A stretch of DNA of 44,190 nt from an uncultured Bacteroidales bacterium (GCA_937916465.1 CALFTK010000048.1:1-44190); one strand, 5' to 3'; counted from the stretch's first letter, positions 13,822 through 23,600 are shown. Notes: generated by a model not told the origin, from the letters alone. Program-made: numbers and translations.

Positions 13822-16407
13822 TTACTTGACTGTAATGCTTAACTTTTTGAGTTTTGAAAGGTCTGATGTTCCACCGTAGTAGATTTCATATTCACCTTCA
13901 ATAGCACGCATATCGTTGTAGTTTGTATCAAACCATTCAAATGATTCTGTGGTCAGTTCAAATACTACATCCTGAGTAGCACCTTTATTTATACCAACAC
14001 GTTTGAAACCACGGAGAGCGTGTGAAGGACCTTCATTATCGCCTACTCTCTTAACGTAAACCTGAACAACCTCTTCGCCATCCAAGTTACCGCTGTTAGT
14101 TACAGGTACTGTCAGTTTAACCTTCTTCTTGCCACTGATAGAATTTGCGCTCAACTTAGCATCGCCATAGTTGAATGTGGTGTAACTGAGACCATGACCG
14201 AATGGGAAGAGAGGAGCTTCTGTCATATAACGATATGTACGTCCCTTCATTGAATAGTCTTCAAAATCAGGTAACTGATCTGTGCTCTTATAGAATGTTA
14301 CAGGAAGACGACCTGCAGGGTTGTAATCGCCATACAGAACAGAAGCAACAGCTGTACCACCTGCCTGACCGGGATACCATGCCTGAATAATAGCATCGCA
14401 ATATGGAGCAACTTCTGTCAATGCCATAGCTGAACCTGAGAAGTGAACAAACACAACCTTCTTACCAGCCTTCTTCAATGCTGCAATTAATTCAGTCTGA
14501 ACTGCCGGAAGTTCAATTGCTGTACGGTCACCACCACGGAAACCTGCTACATTTACAGGCATCTCTTCGCCTTCAAGTGCCGGTGAAATACCACCTGCGA
14601 ATACCACTACATCGGCATCCTTAACCTTTTCTACAGAACCCTCTACACTTACAGGTACTTCGTAACCCATATCGAAGTTCAATGTAGCTTCGCCACGCAT
14701 GCAAGCATATGTTATACGAATATCATATTTCTTACCTGCCTGAGCCTTCAATGTATAAGCTTTCTGGCTTTTGTTGCTGTTACGTGCAAATGCAACTCTC
14801 TGACCATCAATGTAGAGCATTGTTGTTCCCTGGTTCTGGAAATAGAATGCAACATCGCCACTTTCGCGTGCAGTAAATGTTGCTGTATATTCTGCAGCAA
14901 AATCAGTCAAATTAACACCTGGAGCAAATACTGTTGCACCACCTGTAGTAAATCTGAATGGATTTGCATGATGACGCAATACATCCGGTTCACCTTCTCC
15001 ACGGGCATTGTTCCAATACTTTGCACTGAAACCCTGTTGGCCGTTTGATTTACACTGGTTGAACAAACTCTGAAGTGACAAAGAACTTACTACATGGTCG
15101 CAACCACGTTCGTAGATTACATCACCACCTGCATACTCTTTAACTGCTTCAAGCAGCGTTACAGTACGTGCAGGAGTGCCGTTATAGTTACCCCACATCA
15201 TTACAGAGTCAGCTGCATTTGGACCCATAACTGCAACTTTTGCACTCTTTGCAAGAGGCAGAGTTCCGTTGTTCTGCAAAAGAACCATACTCTCCTGAGC
15301 CATCTTAAGAGCGAGTGCCTGATGTTCAGGGCTGTTTACTACGCTGTAAGGAATATTGTTCCATTCAACATCTTCGTCCATTTCGCCCAGTTCAAAACGT
15401 GCCTTCATCAAACGGACAAGAGATACATCAATTTCATCTTCTGTTATCAAGCCCTCTTCTACAGCCTGAGTAAGTGTAGCGTATGAACTACCACATTCCA
15501 AATCGGTACCGGTAAGAACAGCCTTTGCAGATGCATGCTGTGCATCAGGCTCTGTATTATGACGACCTGGAGTAAAGAAGTCATTGATAGCCCAGCAGTC
15601 TGATACAACTATACCCTGATAACCCCACTCTTCACGCAGAATCTGCTGCAACAGACGTGTACTGCCGCAACATGGTTCATCTTCATAACGGTTATATGCA
15701 CACATCACCTCTTTTACATCGGCTTCCATTACCAAAGCCTTAAATGCAGGAAGATATGTTTCACGCAAATCGCGAGGATCAATATTTTCAGCGTTAAATT
15801 CATGACGATTCCATTCCGGACCGCTATGAACTGCAAAGTGTTTTGCACAAGCATGAAGTTTGTCATATTTTGCATCGGCAGGACCTTGCAGACCATTTAC
15901 CACTGCTACGCCCATACGACTGCTCAAGAATGGGTCTTCACCGTATGTCTCCTGACCACGTCCCCAACGTGGATCGCGGAAGATGTTAACGTTTGGTGTC
16001 CAGAATGTCAAACCCTGATAACGACGCAAACCGCCATCTTTTCCAAATTCTGCAGATTTAGCACGAGCTTCATCCGAAACAGCAGTAAACACATCAAGTA
16101 GCAATTCATCATTGAATGATGCAGCCATACCAACTGACTGTGGAAATACTGTTGCCAAGCCGGCACGACCTACACCATGGAGTGCTTCGTTCCACCAATC
16201 GTATGCTTTAATACCATACTCAGGAATAGCAGGTGATGTGTTTTGCATCAAAGAGACTTTCTGTTCCAAAGTCAATCTGCTAACCAAATCCTTCGCTCTC
16301 TTTTCAGGACTCAATCCTGTCCTCTGATAAGGAAGTGTGTCTGAACAGGAGGCCAAGCCTAAGCATACGCATCCCATTACAAACAGAAATTTAGTTGATT
16401 TCTTCAT
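13822..16407 (-). CDS. GH3 beta-xylosidase-type lipoprotein with PA14 insert
   Basis: 861 aa. The signal peptide ends LGLASC, giving lipid anchor Cys21. The GH3 barrel has TFWTPNVNIFRDPRWGRGQE (134-153), KHFAVHSGPEWNRH (189-202) and nucleophile Asp270 in GIVVSDCWAINDFF. This pattern is characteristic of the xylan 1,4-beta-xylosidase/alpha-arabinofuranosidase branch. A PA14-like beta-domain is inserted at about 455-590 (GFSAKYWNN to FDMGYEV), followed by GISPALEGEEMP (606-617), whose glutamates include the likely acid/base, and a fibronectin III-like C-terminus. The expected activity is removal of beta-xylose or alpha-arabinose ends from hemicellulose oligosaccharides. It lies downstream of two esterase genes on the same strand but has its own promoter-like region 16458-16513, so it may be read both from that and by read-through. 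Confidence 0.92.
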   Translation of the reverse strand: MKKSTKFLFVMGCVCLGLASCSDTLPYQRTGLSPEKRAKDLVSRLTLEQKVSLMQNTSPAIPEYGIKAYDWWNEALHGVGRAGLATVFPQSVGMAASFNDELLLDVFTAVSDEARAKSAEFGKDGGLRRYQGLTFWTPNVNIFRDPRWGRGQETYGEDPFLSSRMGVAVVNGLQGPADAKYDKLHACAKHFAVHSGPEWNRHEFNAENIDPRDLRETYLPAFKALVMEADVKEVMCAYNRYEDEPCCGSTRLLQQILREEWGYQGIVVSDCWAINDFFTPGRHNTEPDAQHASAKAVLTGTDLECGSSYATLTQAVEEGLITEDEIDVSLVRLMKARFELGEMDEDVEWNNIPYSVVNSPEHQALALKMAQESMVLLQNNGTLPLAKSAKVAVMGPNAADSVMMWGNYNGTPARTVTLLEAVKEYAGGDVIYERGCDHVVSSLSLQSLFNQCKSNGQQGFSAKYWNNARGEGEPDVLRHHANPFRFTTGGATVFAPGVNLTDFAAEYTATFTARESGDVAFYFQNQGTTMLYIDGQRVAFARNSNKSQKAYTLKAQAGKKYDIRITYACMRGEATLNFDMGYEVPVSVEGSVEKVKDADVVVFAGGISPALEGEEMPVNVAGFRGGDRTAIELPAVQTELIAALKKAGKKVVFVHFSGSAMALTEVAPYCDAIIQAWYPGQAGGTAVASVLYGDYNPAGRLPVTFYKSTDQLPDFEDYSMKGRTYRYMTEAPLFPFGHGLSYTTFNYGDAKLSANSISGKKKVKLTVPVTNSGNLDGEEVVQVYVKRVGDNEGPSHALRGFKRVGINKGATQDVVFELTTESFEWFDTNYNDMRAIEGEYEIYYGGTSDLSKLKKLSITVK

Positions 16408-16457
16408 TTGATAATAATATTTGGTTAATTACTGTATTATCGTCTAATAAAAACAAT

Positions 16458-16513
16458 ATAGGTTGCGAAGATAGTTAAATTTTAATAAAATCCAACTATA
16501 ATCCGCAACCTAT
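16458..16513 (-). promoter_or_regulatory. Large imperfect inverted repeat overlapping a GH3 promoter
   Basis: ATAGGTTGCGAAGATAGTT (16458-16476) is a near-perfect reverse complement of 16494-16513, which on the minus strand reads ATAGGTTGCGGATTATAGTT. The spacer is 17 nt of AT-rich DNA. Within the left arm the minus strand reads TATCTTCG (16473-16466), a -7-like box, with TTGG about 18-20 nt upstream. The element may therefore be an operator-promoter for the GH3 gene. Its RNA could also fold as a hairpin ending the esterase transcript, since a T-rich run follows on the minus strand. Confidence 0.6.
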
Positions 16514-16539
16514 TAATTTGATACTATAGAGCCTTATTC

Positions 16540-17703
16540 TTATTTGAACAACTCTTTAGCCAATAATTCAATATAGTCTCTACAATTCATCCAGGTATGT
16601 CCACCGCCGGGATTGTAGAATGTATGTTCAAATCCCTGTTCTGTAAGATATGCATCTAAACCGCGAGAAGCCTGAATAAGGAAATCTTCAGAACCACAAC
16701 CCAACCACATCAATTCAAGCTTTCTTTCAGCCTTTTTCAGTGGTTCGTATATACCATTTGCAAAATTTGTTTCGTATTCATTGCCGAATATTGCCGGAGC
16801 AAAAGCACCAACCCAACGGAACATATCCAAATTACCAAGTCCACAAGCAAGTGACTGACGTCCACCAAGTGAGAAACCGGCAATAGCACGATTTTTAGCA
16901 CCCTTCTTTACATTGTAGTTTTCTTCAATATAAGGAATAACTTCGTTTATAATTTCGCTACAGAACACATCAGTTCCCATAATATCCTGATTTACAAAAC
17001 GACCGCTTGCAGCTATTTCAGGATAAGGATTTGCGTATGGCATAACTATTATCATTCGCTCTGCCAGTCCCTGAGCTATTAAGTTATCCATTATAAGATT
17101 TACACGACCTACTTTGAACCAGGTTTCGTATGTATCGGTCATACCGTGAATAAGATAGAGAACCGGAAGTTTCTCCTTTCCAGCCGGATCGTAACCTGCC
17201 GGTGTATAAACACACATAGGACGTTCCAAATTTACAGTCTTTGAGTGATAGTATCTGTATGACACCTTACCATGAGGTACGTCCTGCATATCCTGCATTC
17301 CGGGAGCATCTCCACGTACATCGGCCAGACTGTTCTTAAAACCTTCGTTAGGGAATATGAACATATTATTAGGGTCTGCAACCTGCATTCCATCAACAAT
17401 AAAGCAATATGGATAGATGTCAGGCACTTCAGGTTTGACTGTTATACTCCATACTCCACGTGCATCTTTCTGCATAGGTTTTCTTTCACCAAACATCTGG
17501 CAGTCCAATTCCACCTTTTCAGCATCAGCTGCTTGAAAACGGAAAGTAACAGATCCATCTTTATTATAATCGGGCGATACCACACCTGCAGGGAACAAAC
17601 GTGCCATCAAAGCAGGAGTAAGTCTCTGTTCTGACTGTTGTGCACATAAAGGCATTGTAGCACACAGCGTAACTATCATTATTAATGAATATATCTTTTT
17701 CAT
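16540..17703 (-). CDS. CE1-like secreted esterase (first of a tandem pair)
   Basis: 387 aa with an SPI signal peptide (1-21, ending MPLCAQ). An N-terminal E-set/CBM48-like beta-domain (about 30-125, with VTFRFQAADAEKVELDC and DIYPYCFIVDG) precedes an esterase-D/CE1-type alpha/beta-hydrolase domain. The nucleophile is Ser278 in AGFSLGGRQ, the acid probably Asp340 in GCGSEDF and the base His369 in GGGHTWMNC. VLYLIHGMTDTYETW (181-195) supplies the oxyanion region. Enzymes of this build remove feruloyl, acetyl or similar acyl groups from xylan; the exact substrate is not readable here. It follows its paralogue by 14 nt and precedes the xylosidase-type GH3 gene, so a hemicellulose-trimming role fits the context. 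Confidence 0.9.
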   Translation of the reverse strand: MKKIYSLIMIVTLCATMPLCAQQSEQRLTPALMARLFPAGVVSPDYNKDGSVTFRFQAADAEKVELDCQMFGERKPMQKDARGVWSITVKPEVPDIYPYCFIVDGMQVADPNNMFIFPNEGFKNSLADVRGDAPGMQDMQDVPHGKVSYRYYHSKTVNLERPMCVYTPAGYDPAGKEKLPVLYLIHGMTDTYETWFKVGRVNLIMDNLIAQGLAERMIIVMPYANPYPEIAASGRFVNQDIMGTDVFCSEIINEVIPYIEENYNVKKGAKNRAIAGFSLGGRQSLACGLGNLDMFRWVGAFAPAIFGNEYETNFANGIYEPLKKAERKLELMWLGCGSEDFLIQASRGLDAYLTEQGFEHTFYNPGGGHTWMNCRDYIELLAKELFK

Positions 17704-17717
17704 AATCGGAATTTTAA

Positions 17718-18830
17718 TTATTTCTGAAACAACAGAGGTAATGACTGGTCAAGGAAATATTTGGCATTCATCCAAGTATGTCCAAACTTATCATCTGTAA
17801 ACACTTTAACATTCTCAATTCCTTTGCTGTCAAGGAAATCCATATAATCCTTAGCATTACCATATAGGAAATCATCAGTTCCTACACCAAGCCAGAACAG
17901 ATTAATCTTTTCGTTTGTTTCTGCTGCATTGTCATATACACCTGGTATGTTTGTCTGTGTAAATGAACTGTATGAACAGAGATATGAGAATTTGTCAAGA
18001 TTCTGCAAACCGTTTGCCAAACCCTGATTACCGCCACGTGAAAAACCACCTATTGCACGATACTCTCTATCTTCAATAGTGCGATAGTTCTTTTCTATGT
18101 ATGGCATAAGGTCATTAATAAGATCTTTGCTGAACATATCACCCATACCCATGGTGTTTGTACCGGCAGGGAAATATTTTGAAGGATTACCGTATGGTAA
18201 CACTACAATCATATCTTTGGCTTTACCCTGTGCAATAAGATTGTCTAGAATGAAATTCACCTTACCCACCTTGAAATAAACCTCTTCTGTATCGGTTGTA
18301 CCACTAATAAGATAGAATACAGGATATCTCTTATCAGGATTCTTATCGTAGAAAGGAGGAGTATATACTATAGCATTTCCATAAAGGCCAAGTGTCTCTG
18401 AATAGTAGTTTACGTAATCTACTGCACCGTGAGGCACATTCTGAGCAGCATGTATCAGTGGCTCTTCTCCGCGGATATCCAGAAGACTGTTTTTAAAACC
18501 TTCGTTAGGGAACCAATCCGGATTCAGAGGGTCCATTACAGATACTCCATCCACAACAAAACAGTATGGATAGATATCCGGAGCAGCAGGGCCCAATGTT
18601 AGTGTCCATACACCGGCATCATTTTTAAACATATCGTGTTTGCCTGCAAACTGTACATCTACCTGTACGCTCTTTGCATTGTCATTACGATAATTGAAAG
18701 TCACAGTGTTGTCTGAATTGACAACAGGCGATGATACCTGTACCATACGCCCTCCCGGTTGAGCATTCATCTGGCACATAAACATTAGTGCGCCAAATAA
18801 AAGAGCCGATTTCTTAAATACTTTCTTCAT
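17718..18830 (-). CDS. CE1-like secreted esterase (second of the pair)
   Basis: 370 aa with a signal peptide (about 1-23, ending CQMNAQ) and the same E-set plus alpha/beta-hydrolase layout as its neighbour. Corresponding residues are Ser264 in GGFSRGGNQ, Asp320 in GVGTDDF and His351 in FGHTWMN. The oxyanion segment reads VFYLISGTTDTEEVY, with Ser replacing the His of HGMTD. That is a visible difference from the neighbour and may alter activity or specificity. The two genes probably arose by tandem duplication and divergence. It is the first gene of the leftward esterase-GH3 set, with a promoter directly behind the guaA terminator. Confidence 0.9.
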   Translation of the reverse strand: MKKVFKKSALLFGALMFMCQMNAQPGGRMVQVSSPVVNSDNTVTFNYRNDNAKSVQVDVQFAGKHDMFKNDAGVWTLTLGPAAPDIYPYCFVVDGVSVMDPLNPDWFPNEGFKNSLLDIRGEEPLIHAAQNVPHGAVDYVNYYSETLGLYGNAIVYTPPFYDKNPDKRYPVFYLISGTTDTEEVYFKVGKVNFILDNLIAQGKAKDMIVVLPYGNPSKYFPAGTNTMGMGDMFSKDLINDLMPYIEKNYRTIEDREYRAIGGFSRGGNQGLANGLQNLDKFSYLCSYSSFTQTNIPGVYDNAAETNEKINLFWLGVGTDDFLYGNAKDYMDFLDSKGIENVKVFTDDKFGHTWMNAKYFLDQSLPLLFQK

Positions 18831-18863
18831 ATGCTTTTTCGCAATTATTTTAAAGTTCGGTCA

Positions 18864-18891
18864 CGAAGATACACAATTTTATGAATACAAA
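18864..18891 (-). promoter_or_regulatory. Promoter of the esterase pair
   Basis: On the minus strand TATCTTCG (18871-18864) is a -7-like box. A T-rich TTTG (18891-18888) lies 16 nt upstream, and the T-run extends to a more usual spacing. It begins directly after the guaA terminator and about 34 nt before the ATG at 18830. Confidence 0.5.
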
Positions 18892-18926
18892 AAAAGCAGT
18901 CCCAATTTTTTAGATTAAGACTGCTT
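18887..18926 (-). terminator. Intrinsic terminator downstream of guaA and its repeats
   Basis: In the minus-strand transcript AAGCAGTCTTAAT (18926-18914) pairs with ATTGGGACTGCTT (18906-18894) through 13 pairs including two G-U. The loop is 7 nt and a run of at least six U follows (18893-18887). On the plus strand the same positions would give A-C mismatches, so it acts for the minus strand. Confidence 0.85.
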
Positions 18927-18942
18927 AATAATATAAAGAGGA

Positions 18943-19190
18943 GACCTAATTACTATCGCTACGCGAACGCAACCCACGCTAACGCGTGACTAATTACGGC
19001 TATTGGGTTTGATTTACTCCCATTGACCCAATTACTATCGCTGCGCGAACGCAACCCACGCTGACGCGTGACTAATTAGGCTATTGGGTTTTATTTACTC
19101 CCATTGACCTAATTACTATCGCTAAAGCGAACGCAACCCACGCTACGCGTGACTATTGCTTAGTAATTAGCTCTATGGTCGTAACCTGCG
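18943..19190. repeat. Three tandem ~82-nt repeats copying the guaA 3' end
   Basis: Units begin at 18943, 19025 and 19106. Each has GACCTAATTACTATCGCT (the second with GACCC), then a GC-rich core of the form GCGAACGCAACCCACGCT followed by an ACGCGTGACTA(ATTA) arm. The units are joined by TTACTCCCATT, which is exactly the reverse complement of the last codons and stop of guaA (19192-19202). The first two units also share GGCTATTGGGTTT. Units 1 and 2 are close to identical; the third diverges after ACGCGTGACTA. The arms make an imperfect palindrome, so the transcript could form three successive hairpins before the terminator. Confidence 0.9.
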
Positions 19191-19191
19191 G

Positions 19192-20172
19192 TTACTCCCA
19201 TTCAATAGTGCCGGTTGGTTTTGGAGTAAGATCAAAGAGAACGCGGTTTACACCTTTCACTTCATTTACTATTCTGCTGGTAATATGCTGAAGCAGTGAG
19301 AATGGAATCTCAGCTACCGAAGCTGTCATAGCATCAACAGTATTCACCGCACGGATAATAACTGGCCAATCGTAACTGCGTTTATCATCGCGTACACCGG
19401 TAGATTTGAAATCGGGTACTACTGTAAAATACTGCCAAACCTTACCTTCCAGACCGTTCTTTGCAAACTCTTCACGCAAAATAGCATCCGATTCACGTAC
19501 TGCTTCTAAACGATCTCTTGTAATTGCACCAGTACAACGCACGCCCAAACCAGGACCCGGGAACGGCTGACGGAATACCATATCATCAGGCAAACCAAGA
19601 GCCTTACCAACTACGCGAACTTCGTCCTTAAAGAGGAACTTCAATGGTTCTACCAGTTCAAACTGCATATCATCAGGCAGACCACCTACATTATGATGAG
19701 CCTTAACAGGACCTGATTCAATAATATCAGGATATATAGTTCCTTGTGCCAAAAATTCTATACCTTCAAGCTTACGTGCCTCTTCTTCAAATACTCTGAT
19801 AAATTCAGAACCTATAACTTTACGTTTCTGTTCCGGTTCTGCAACACCTACCAGTTTTTCCAGAAAACGGTCAATTGCATCTACATAAACCAAATTTGCA
19901 TTTAGCTGATTACGGAATACATCTACAACCTGTTCAGGTTCTCCTTTACGCATTAAACCATGATTTACGTGTACACTTACCAACTGACGGCCTACTGCTT
20001 TGATAAGAAGAGCTGCTACAACCGATGAATCTACACCACCTGAAAGAGCCAGGAGTACTTTTTTGTCACCTATCTGAGCACGAAGTTCAGAAATCTGTTC
20101 ATTAATAAACTGTTGAGCCAATTCAGGAGTAGTTATACGCTCCATTGTGGCAGGACGAACATTGTTTGACAT
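19192..20172 (-). CDS. guaA: GMP synthase ATP-pyrophosphatase subunit, no glutaminase domain
   Basis: 326 aa. The PP-loop is SGGVDSS (about 44-50), followed by HVNHGLMRKGE, GTIYPDIIESG and HHNVGGLPDDM. The C-terminal dimerisation domain has RQPFPGPGLGVR, KSTGVRDDKRSYDWPVIIRA and the terminal GTIEWE. These are the adenylation and dimerisation halves of GuaA, which makes GMP from XMP and ATP. Standard bacterial GuaA is about 500-525 aa because a class I glutamine amidotransferase precedes this part. Here no GATase is fused, and none is encoded in the 430 nt upstream. The enzyme must use free ammonia or a separately encoded GATase subunit, as in two-subunit archaeal enzymes. The start at 20172 is supported by a TAATTTTG -7 box at 20214-20207; Met10 is an alternative. 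Confidence 0.9.
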   Translation of the reverse strand: MSNNVRPATMERITTPELAQQFINEQISELRAQIGDKKVLLALSGGVDSSVVAALLIKAVGRQLVSVHVNHGLMRKGEPEQVVDVFRNQLNANLVYVDAIDRFLEKLVGVAEPEQKRKVIGSEFIRVFEEEARKLEGIEFLAQGTIYPDIIESGPVKAHHNVGGLPDDMQFELVEPLKFLFKDEVRVVGKALGLPDDMVFRQPFPGPGLGVRCTGAITRDRLEAVRESDAILREEFAKNGLEGKVWQYFTVVPDFKSTGVRDDKRSYDWPVIIRAVNTVDAMTASVAEIPFSLLQHITSRIVNEVKGVNRVLFDLTPKPTGTIEWE

Positions 20173-20206
20173 CTGCGAATATTATTGAGGTTAAAATTTC
20201 TGGCTG

Positions 20207-20214
20207 CAAAATTA
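20207..20214 (-). promoter_or_regulatory. Putative guaA promoter -7 box
   Basis: The minus strand reads TAATTTTG, then C, which matches TAnnTTTG. A T-rich stretch about 20 nt upstream could serve as the -33 region, though no exact TTTG is seen. It lies about 35 nt before the guaA ATG. Confidence 0.45.
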
Positions 20215-20355
20215 CAGAAAAGATAAAAAAACAGGTATCTATATTCATATCTTTTTTCAACAAGAATGGATTTTTTTTATACGTTTACATATTGCTTATA
20301 TTAAATAAGGAGAAAACGAAAAAACAATAATGTATTAAAAAAAAGTTAAAACAAG

Positions 20356-20388
20356 TTGTTACATTTCAAAATATATGTATTACATTTG
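20356..20388 (+). promoter_or_regulatory. Promoter of the susC/susD operon
   Basis: TTG (20356-20358) and TACATTTG (20381-20388) match the Bacteroidota -33/-7 elements with an acceptable spacing of about 22 nt. Transcription should begin near 20395, giving an unusually long leader of about 208 nt before the ATG at 20603. Confidence 0.7.
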
Positions 20389-20470
20389 CCACAATGAAAG
20401 GATAATTCAATTACTCGAAAGGATTTTATTAATTGATTTGTTTGCGTGATAATTTACATTTATAAAAACA

Positions 20471-20525
20471 GGTAAATCCTAACTCCCAAGCATTGGTGTG
20501 TCTTTAGTTTTGGGTTTAGCATACC
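20471..20525 (+). promoter_or_regulatory. Structured element in the susC leader
   Basis: An interrupted stem can form: GGTA (20471-20474) with TACC (20522-20525), CTAA (20479-20482) with TTAG (20516-20519), and CCCAA (20485-20489) with TTGGG (20510-20514), around a roughly 20-nt loop. It is followed by TATTTTTAATTATTT. The ordered pairing and the U-rich tail could make it an attenuator or a stabilising leader hairpin. The rest of the 430-nt gap shows no gene. Confidence 0.45.
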
Positions 20526-20602
20526 TATTTTTAATTATTTGTTTGAGATTTTAAAAATATAATGTTTAACCAATTTTTGTTTTAAACCTAAAAAATCCTT
20601 TT

Positions 20603-23600
20603 ATGAAGACAAAAAAAACATTTTTAGGCTTATTGCTTGCGTTAGCAATGCCTATCTGTGCAGTTGCACAGAACGTGAATGTCAAGGGACAGGTTTTAGA
20701 TGACTTAGGCGAGCCGGTTATAGCAGCCAACGTCATTCAGGTTGGAAATCCAGCCAACGGTACAGTTACAGATTTGGATGGTAACTACTCCATTTCAGTA
20801 CCGTCTAATTCCAGTCTCCAATTTTCTTTTATGGGCTACGTTTCAAAGACTGAAGCTGTAAACGGACGCTCAACAATCAACGTAACTCTTTCCGAAGACA
20901 CAGAACTTCTGGACGAAGTTGTAGTTATCGGTTATGGTACTCAAAAGAAGAGCGACCTGTCAGGTGCTGTTGCTTCTATCGCAGCAAAAGACCTGCAGAA
21001 CCGTTCTACTACTGATGCTGCTTCTGCACTTCAGGGTAAAGCAGCAGGTATTCAGGTTATGAATTTCTCAGGTGCTCCGGGTCAGGGTGCACAGATTCGT
21101 GTGCGTGGTTATTCATCAAACTCAGGTGAAATAGGACCGCTGCTCATCGTTGACGGTTTACAGGTTGACAATATCCAGTATCTGGATCCTTCAATGATTG
21201 AATCAATGGAGATTCTAAAGGATGCTGCTTCTGCAGCCATCTATGGTGCTCAGGCAGGAAATGGTGTTGTTCTTATCACCACCAAAAAGGGTTCAAGTAC
21301 CGGTCACGGAACTATCAGTTATGATTTCAAGTTGACTATGCAGTCACTTGCCAAGGATCCGGGTGTAATGAACCGTGCACAGTTCATCAACTTTAAAAAG
21401 ATGCAGGGTTATGACATTGATGCAGAACTCAGAAACAATGGCGATGATGGCGAAATTGATACCGATTGGGCAGATGCTACATTTGGTACAGGTTGGGCAC
21501 AGCAACATGGTCTGACATTCTCAGGTGGTAATGACAAAGGTCACTATTTCATGTCATTAAACTATTTGAACAACGACGGTATTGTTCGTGGTGATAAAGA
21601 TACTTACGAACGTCTTTCAACACAGATCAACGCCGACTATAAAATTAAGGAATGGTTGACAGTAGGTACAAACACATCTATTGAAAAATGGGCTACAAGT
21701 TCTGTATCACACATGTCAGAGACCAACTCTGTATTTATGGCAGCTATTCAGAATGACCCATTGACTCCTGTTACTTATAACGATCCTTCCGAGTTCCCAC
21801 AGAACATGTATCTTGCATATCAGGGAATGCAGGATGGTTTCCAGGAATTTGATGGTCCTTCACTGATAGTTCAGAACTATGACACCGATCTATTTGGTCC
21901 TGGTAAGTACTTTGCCACTTCAAAGTATGTAGATAACGATCACGGTTCACCACTTATTCAGTTGGCACGTAACAACTCTAAGAATAGCGGTATTACAGTT
22001 CGTGGTACTACATTCTTGAATTTGAATCCTATGAAAGGTTTGGTAGTTACATCACGTTTAGGCTATCGTATTAGCTATAGCAATGGTCATAACTACAACA
22101 CTCCATACTACGCAAACCCAATGGCTAAATCGGATATGTATTCAATATCTGCAAATGCTAACACAGGTTTGTACTATCAGTGGGAAAACTTTGCAAACTA
22201 TGACAAAACCATTGGCAAACTGAATTTGAACGCAATGGCCGGTATGTCATTTATTGAAAGCAGAAATGATAACGTAAGTGCTTCAGCACAGGGTAAAGAA
22301 CTTCTGTCAGGTTATGCTGAGAACTTCCAGTACCTGAACTATGTATTGCCTGATGGTCCAACAAAGACATTCAGCAATCTTCCTGGTCGTTCAGCAAGCC
22401 TTGCTTATTTTGGACGTATTGGTTTGTCATACGACAACAAGTATAATGTTCAGGCAAACTTCCGCGCCGATGCATTCGACTCTTCAAAACTTGCAGCAGA
22501 CAACCGTTGGGGTTACTTCCCATCATTCTCAGCTGCTTGGACACTGAGCAACGAAGATTTCATTGCTGACAACATCAGCCGTGACGCTCTTTCATTCTTG
22601 AAGTTACGCGCATCTTGGGGTCGTAACGGTAATGTAAACGTATTGAACAACTACGCTTACTCAACATCTATCAACTACAACAGCAACTGGTATGAATATG
22701 GAATGGACGCTGCTCCTTCATACGGTTCAATGCCGGCAGGTCTTGCTAACCCGGGTTTGAAGTGGGAAACATCAGACCAGATTGACCTTGGTCTTGATGC
22801 ACGTTTCTTAGGTGACCGTTTGACATTCAGCGCTGACTGGTACCACAAGACCACTAAAGATCTTTTGGTTAAAATCAATCCGGTTCCTGAAATTGGTGTA
22901 GCCGAAACTACAGTAAACGGTGGTGAGGTTATGAACAAGGGTCTTGAAATTGAACTTGGTTGGAGAGATAGAATTGGTAAATTGAACTACTCTATCAATG
23001 GTAACTTGTCAACATTGAAGAACGAAGTTACATATCTTGATCCATCTATCTCACGTATTCTTTACGGTAGCTACTATGTATCACAGATTCGTACAGCATT
23101 CGAAGTTGGTAACCCAATCTGGTATATGTATGGTTATCAGATGGATGGAATTGCACAGGAAACCATTTACAAGACTGATAAAGATGGAAACTTTGAACTT
23201 GACGCAAATGGCGATAAGATTGTAAAATACAATCCTGGTGACCCAATGCTTCACGATTTCAACGGCGATGGTATTATAGGTGAAGAAGACCGCACAAATA
23301 TTGGTCAGGGTATTCCAAAGCTTACATACGGTTTGACAATCGCTATGGATTACAAAGGCTTTGACTTTACAATGTTTGGTACTGGTGTAGCAGGCAACAG
23401 CATTTTCCCTGTTCTTTATCGTACAGACCGTCCATACAACAACACCCTTGCTTACTACTACGAGAATTCATGGACTCCGGAAAATACAGACAGAACTTTG
23501 CCAAGCGCAGCTGCTGTTAAGAATGACACTCAGTTCTGGGCTTCAAGCGGCAACGTATTTGATGGTTCATACTTCAAGTTCAAACAGATTCAGTTTGGAT

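Noticed and set aside
18943..19190. Tandem repeats as a CRISPR array
   Set aside because: The units are about 82 nt with no unique spacers, and no cas genes are present.
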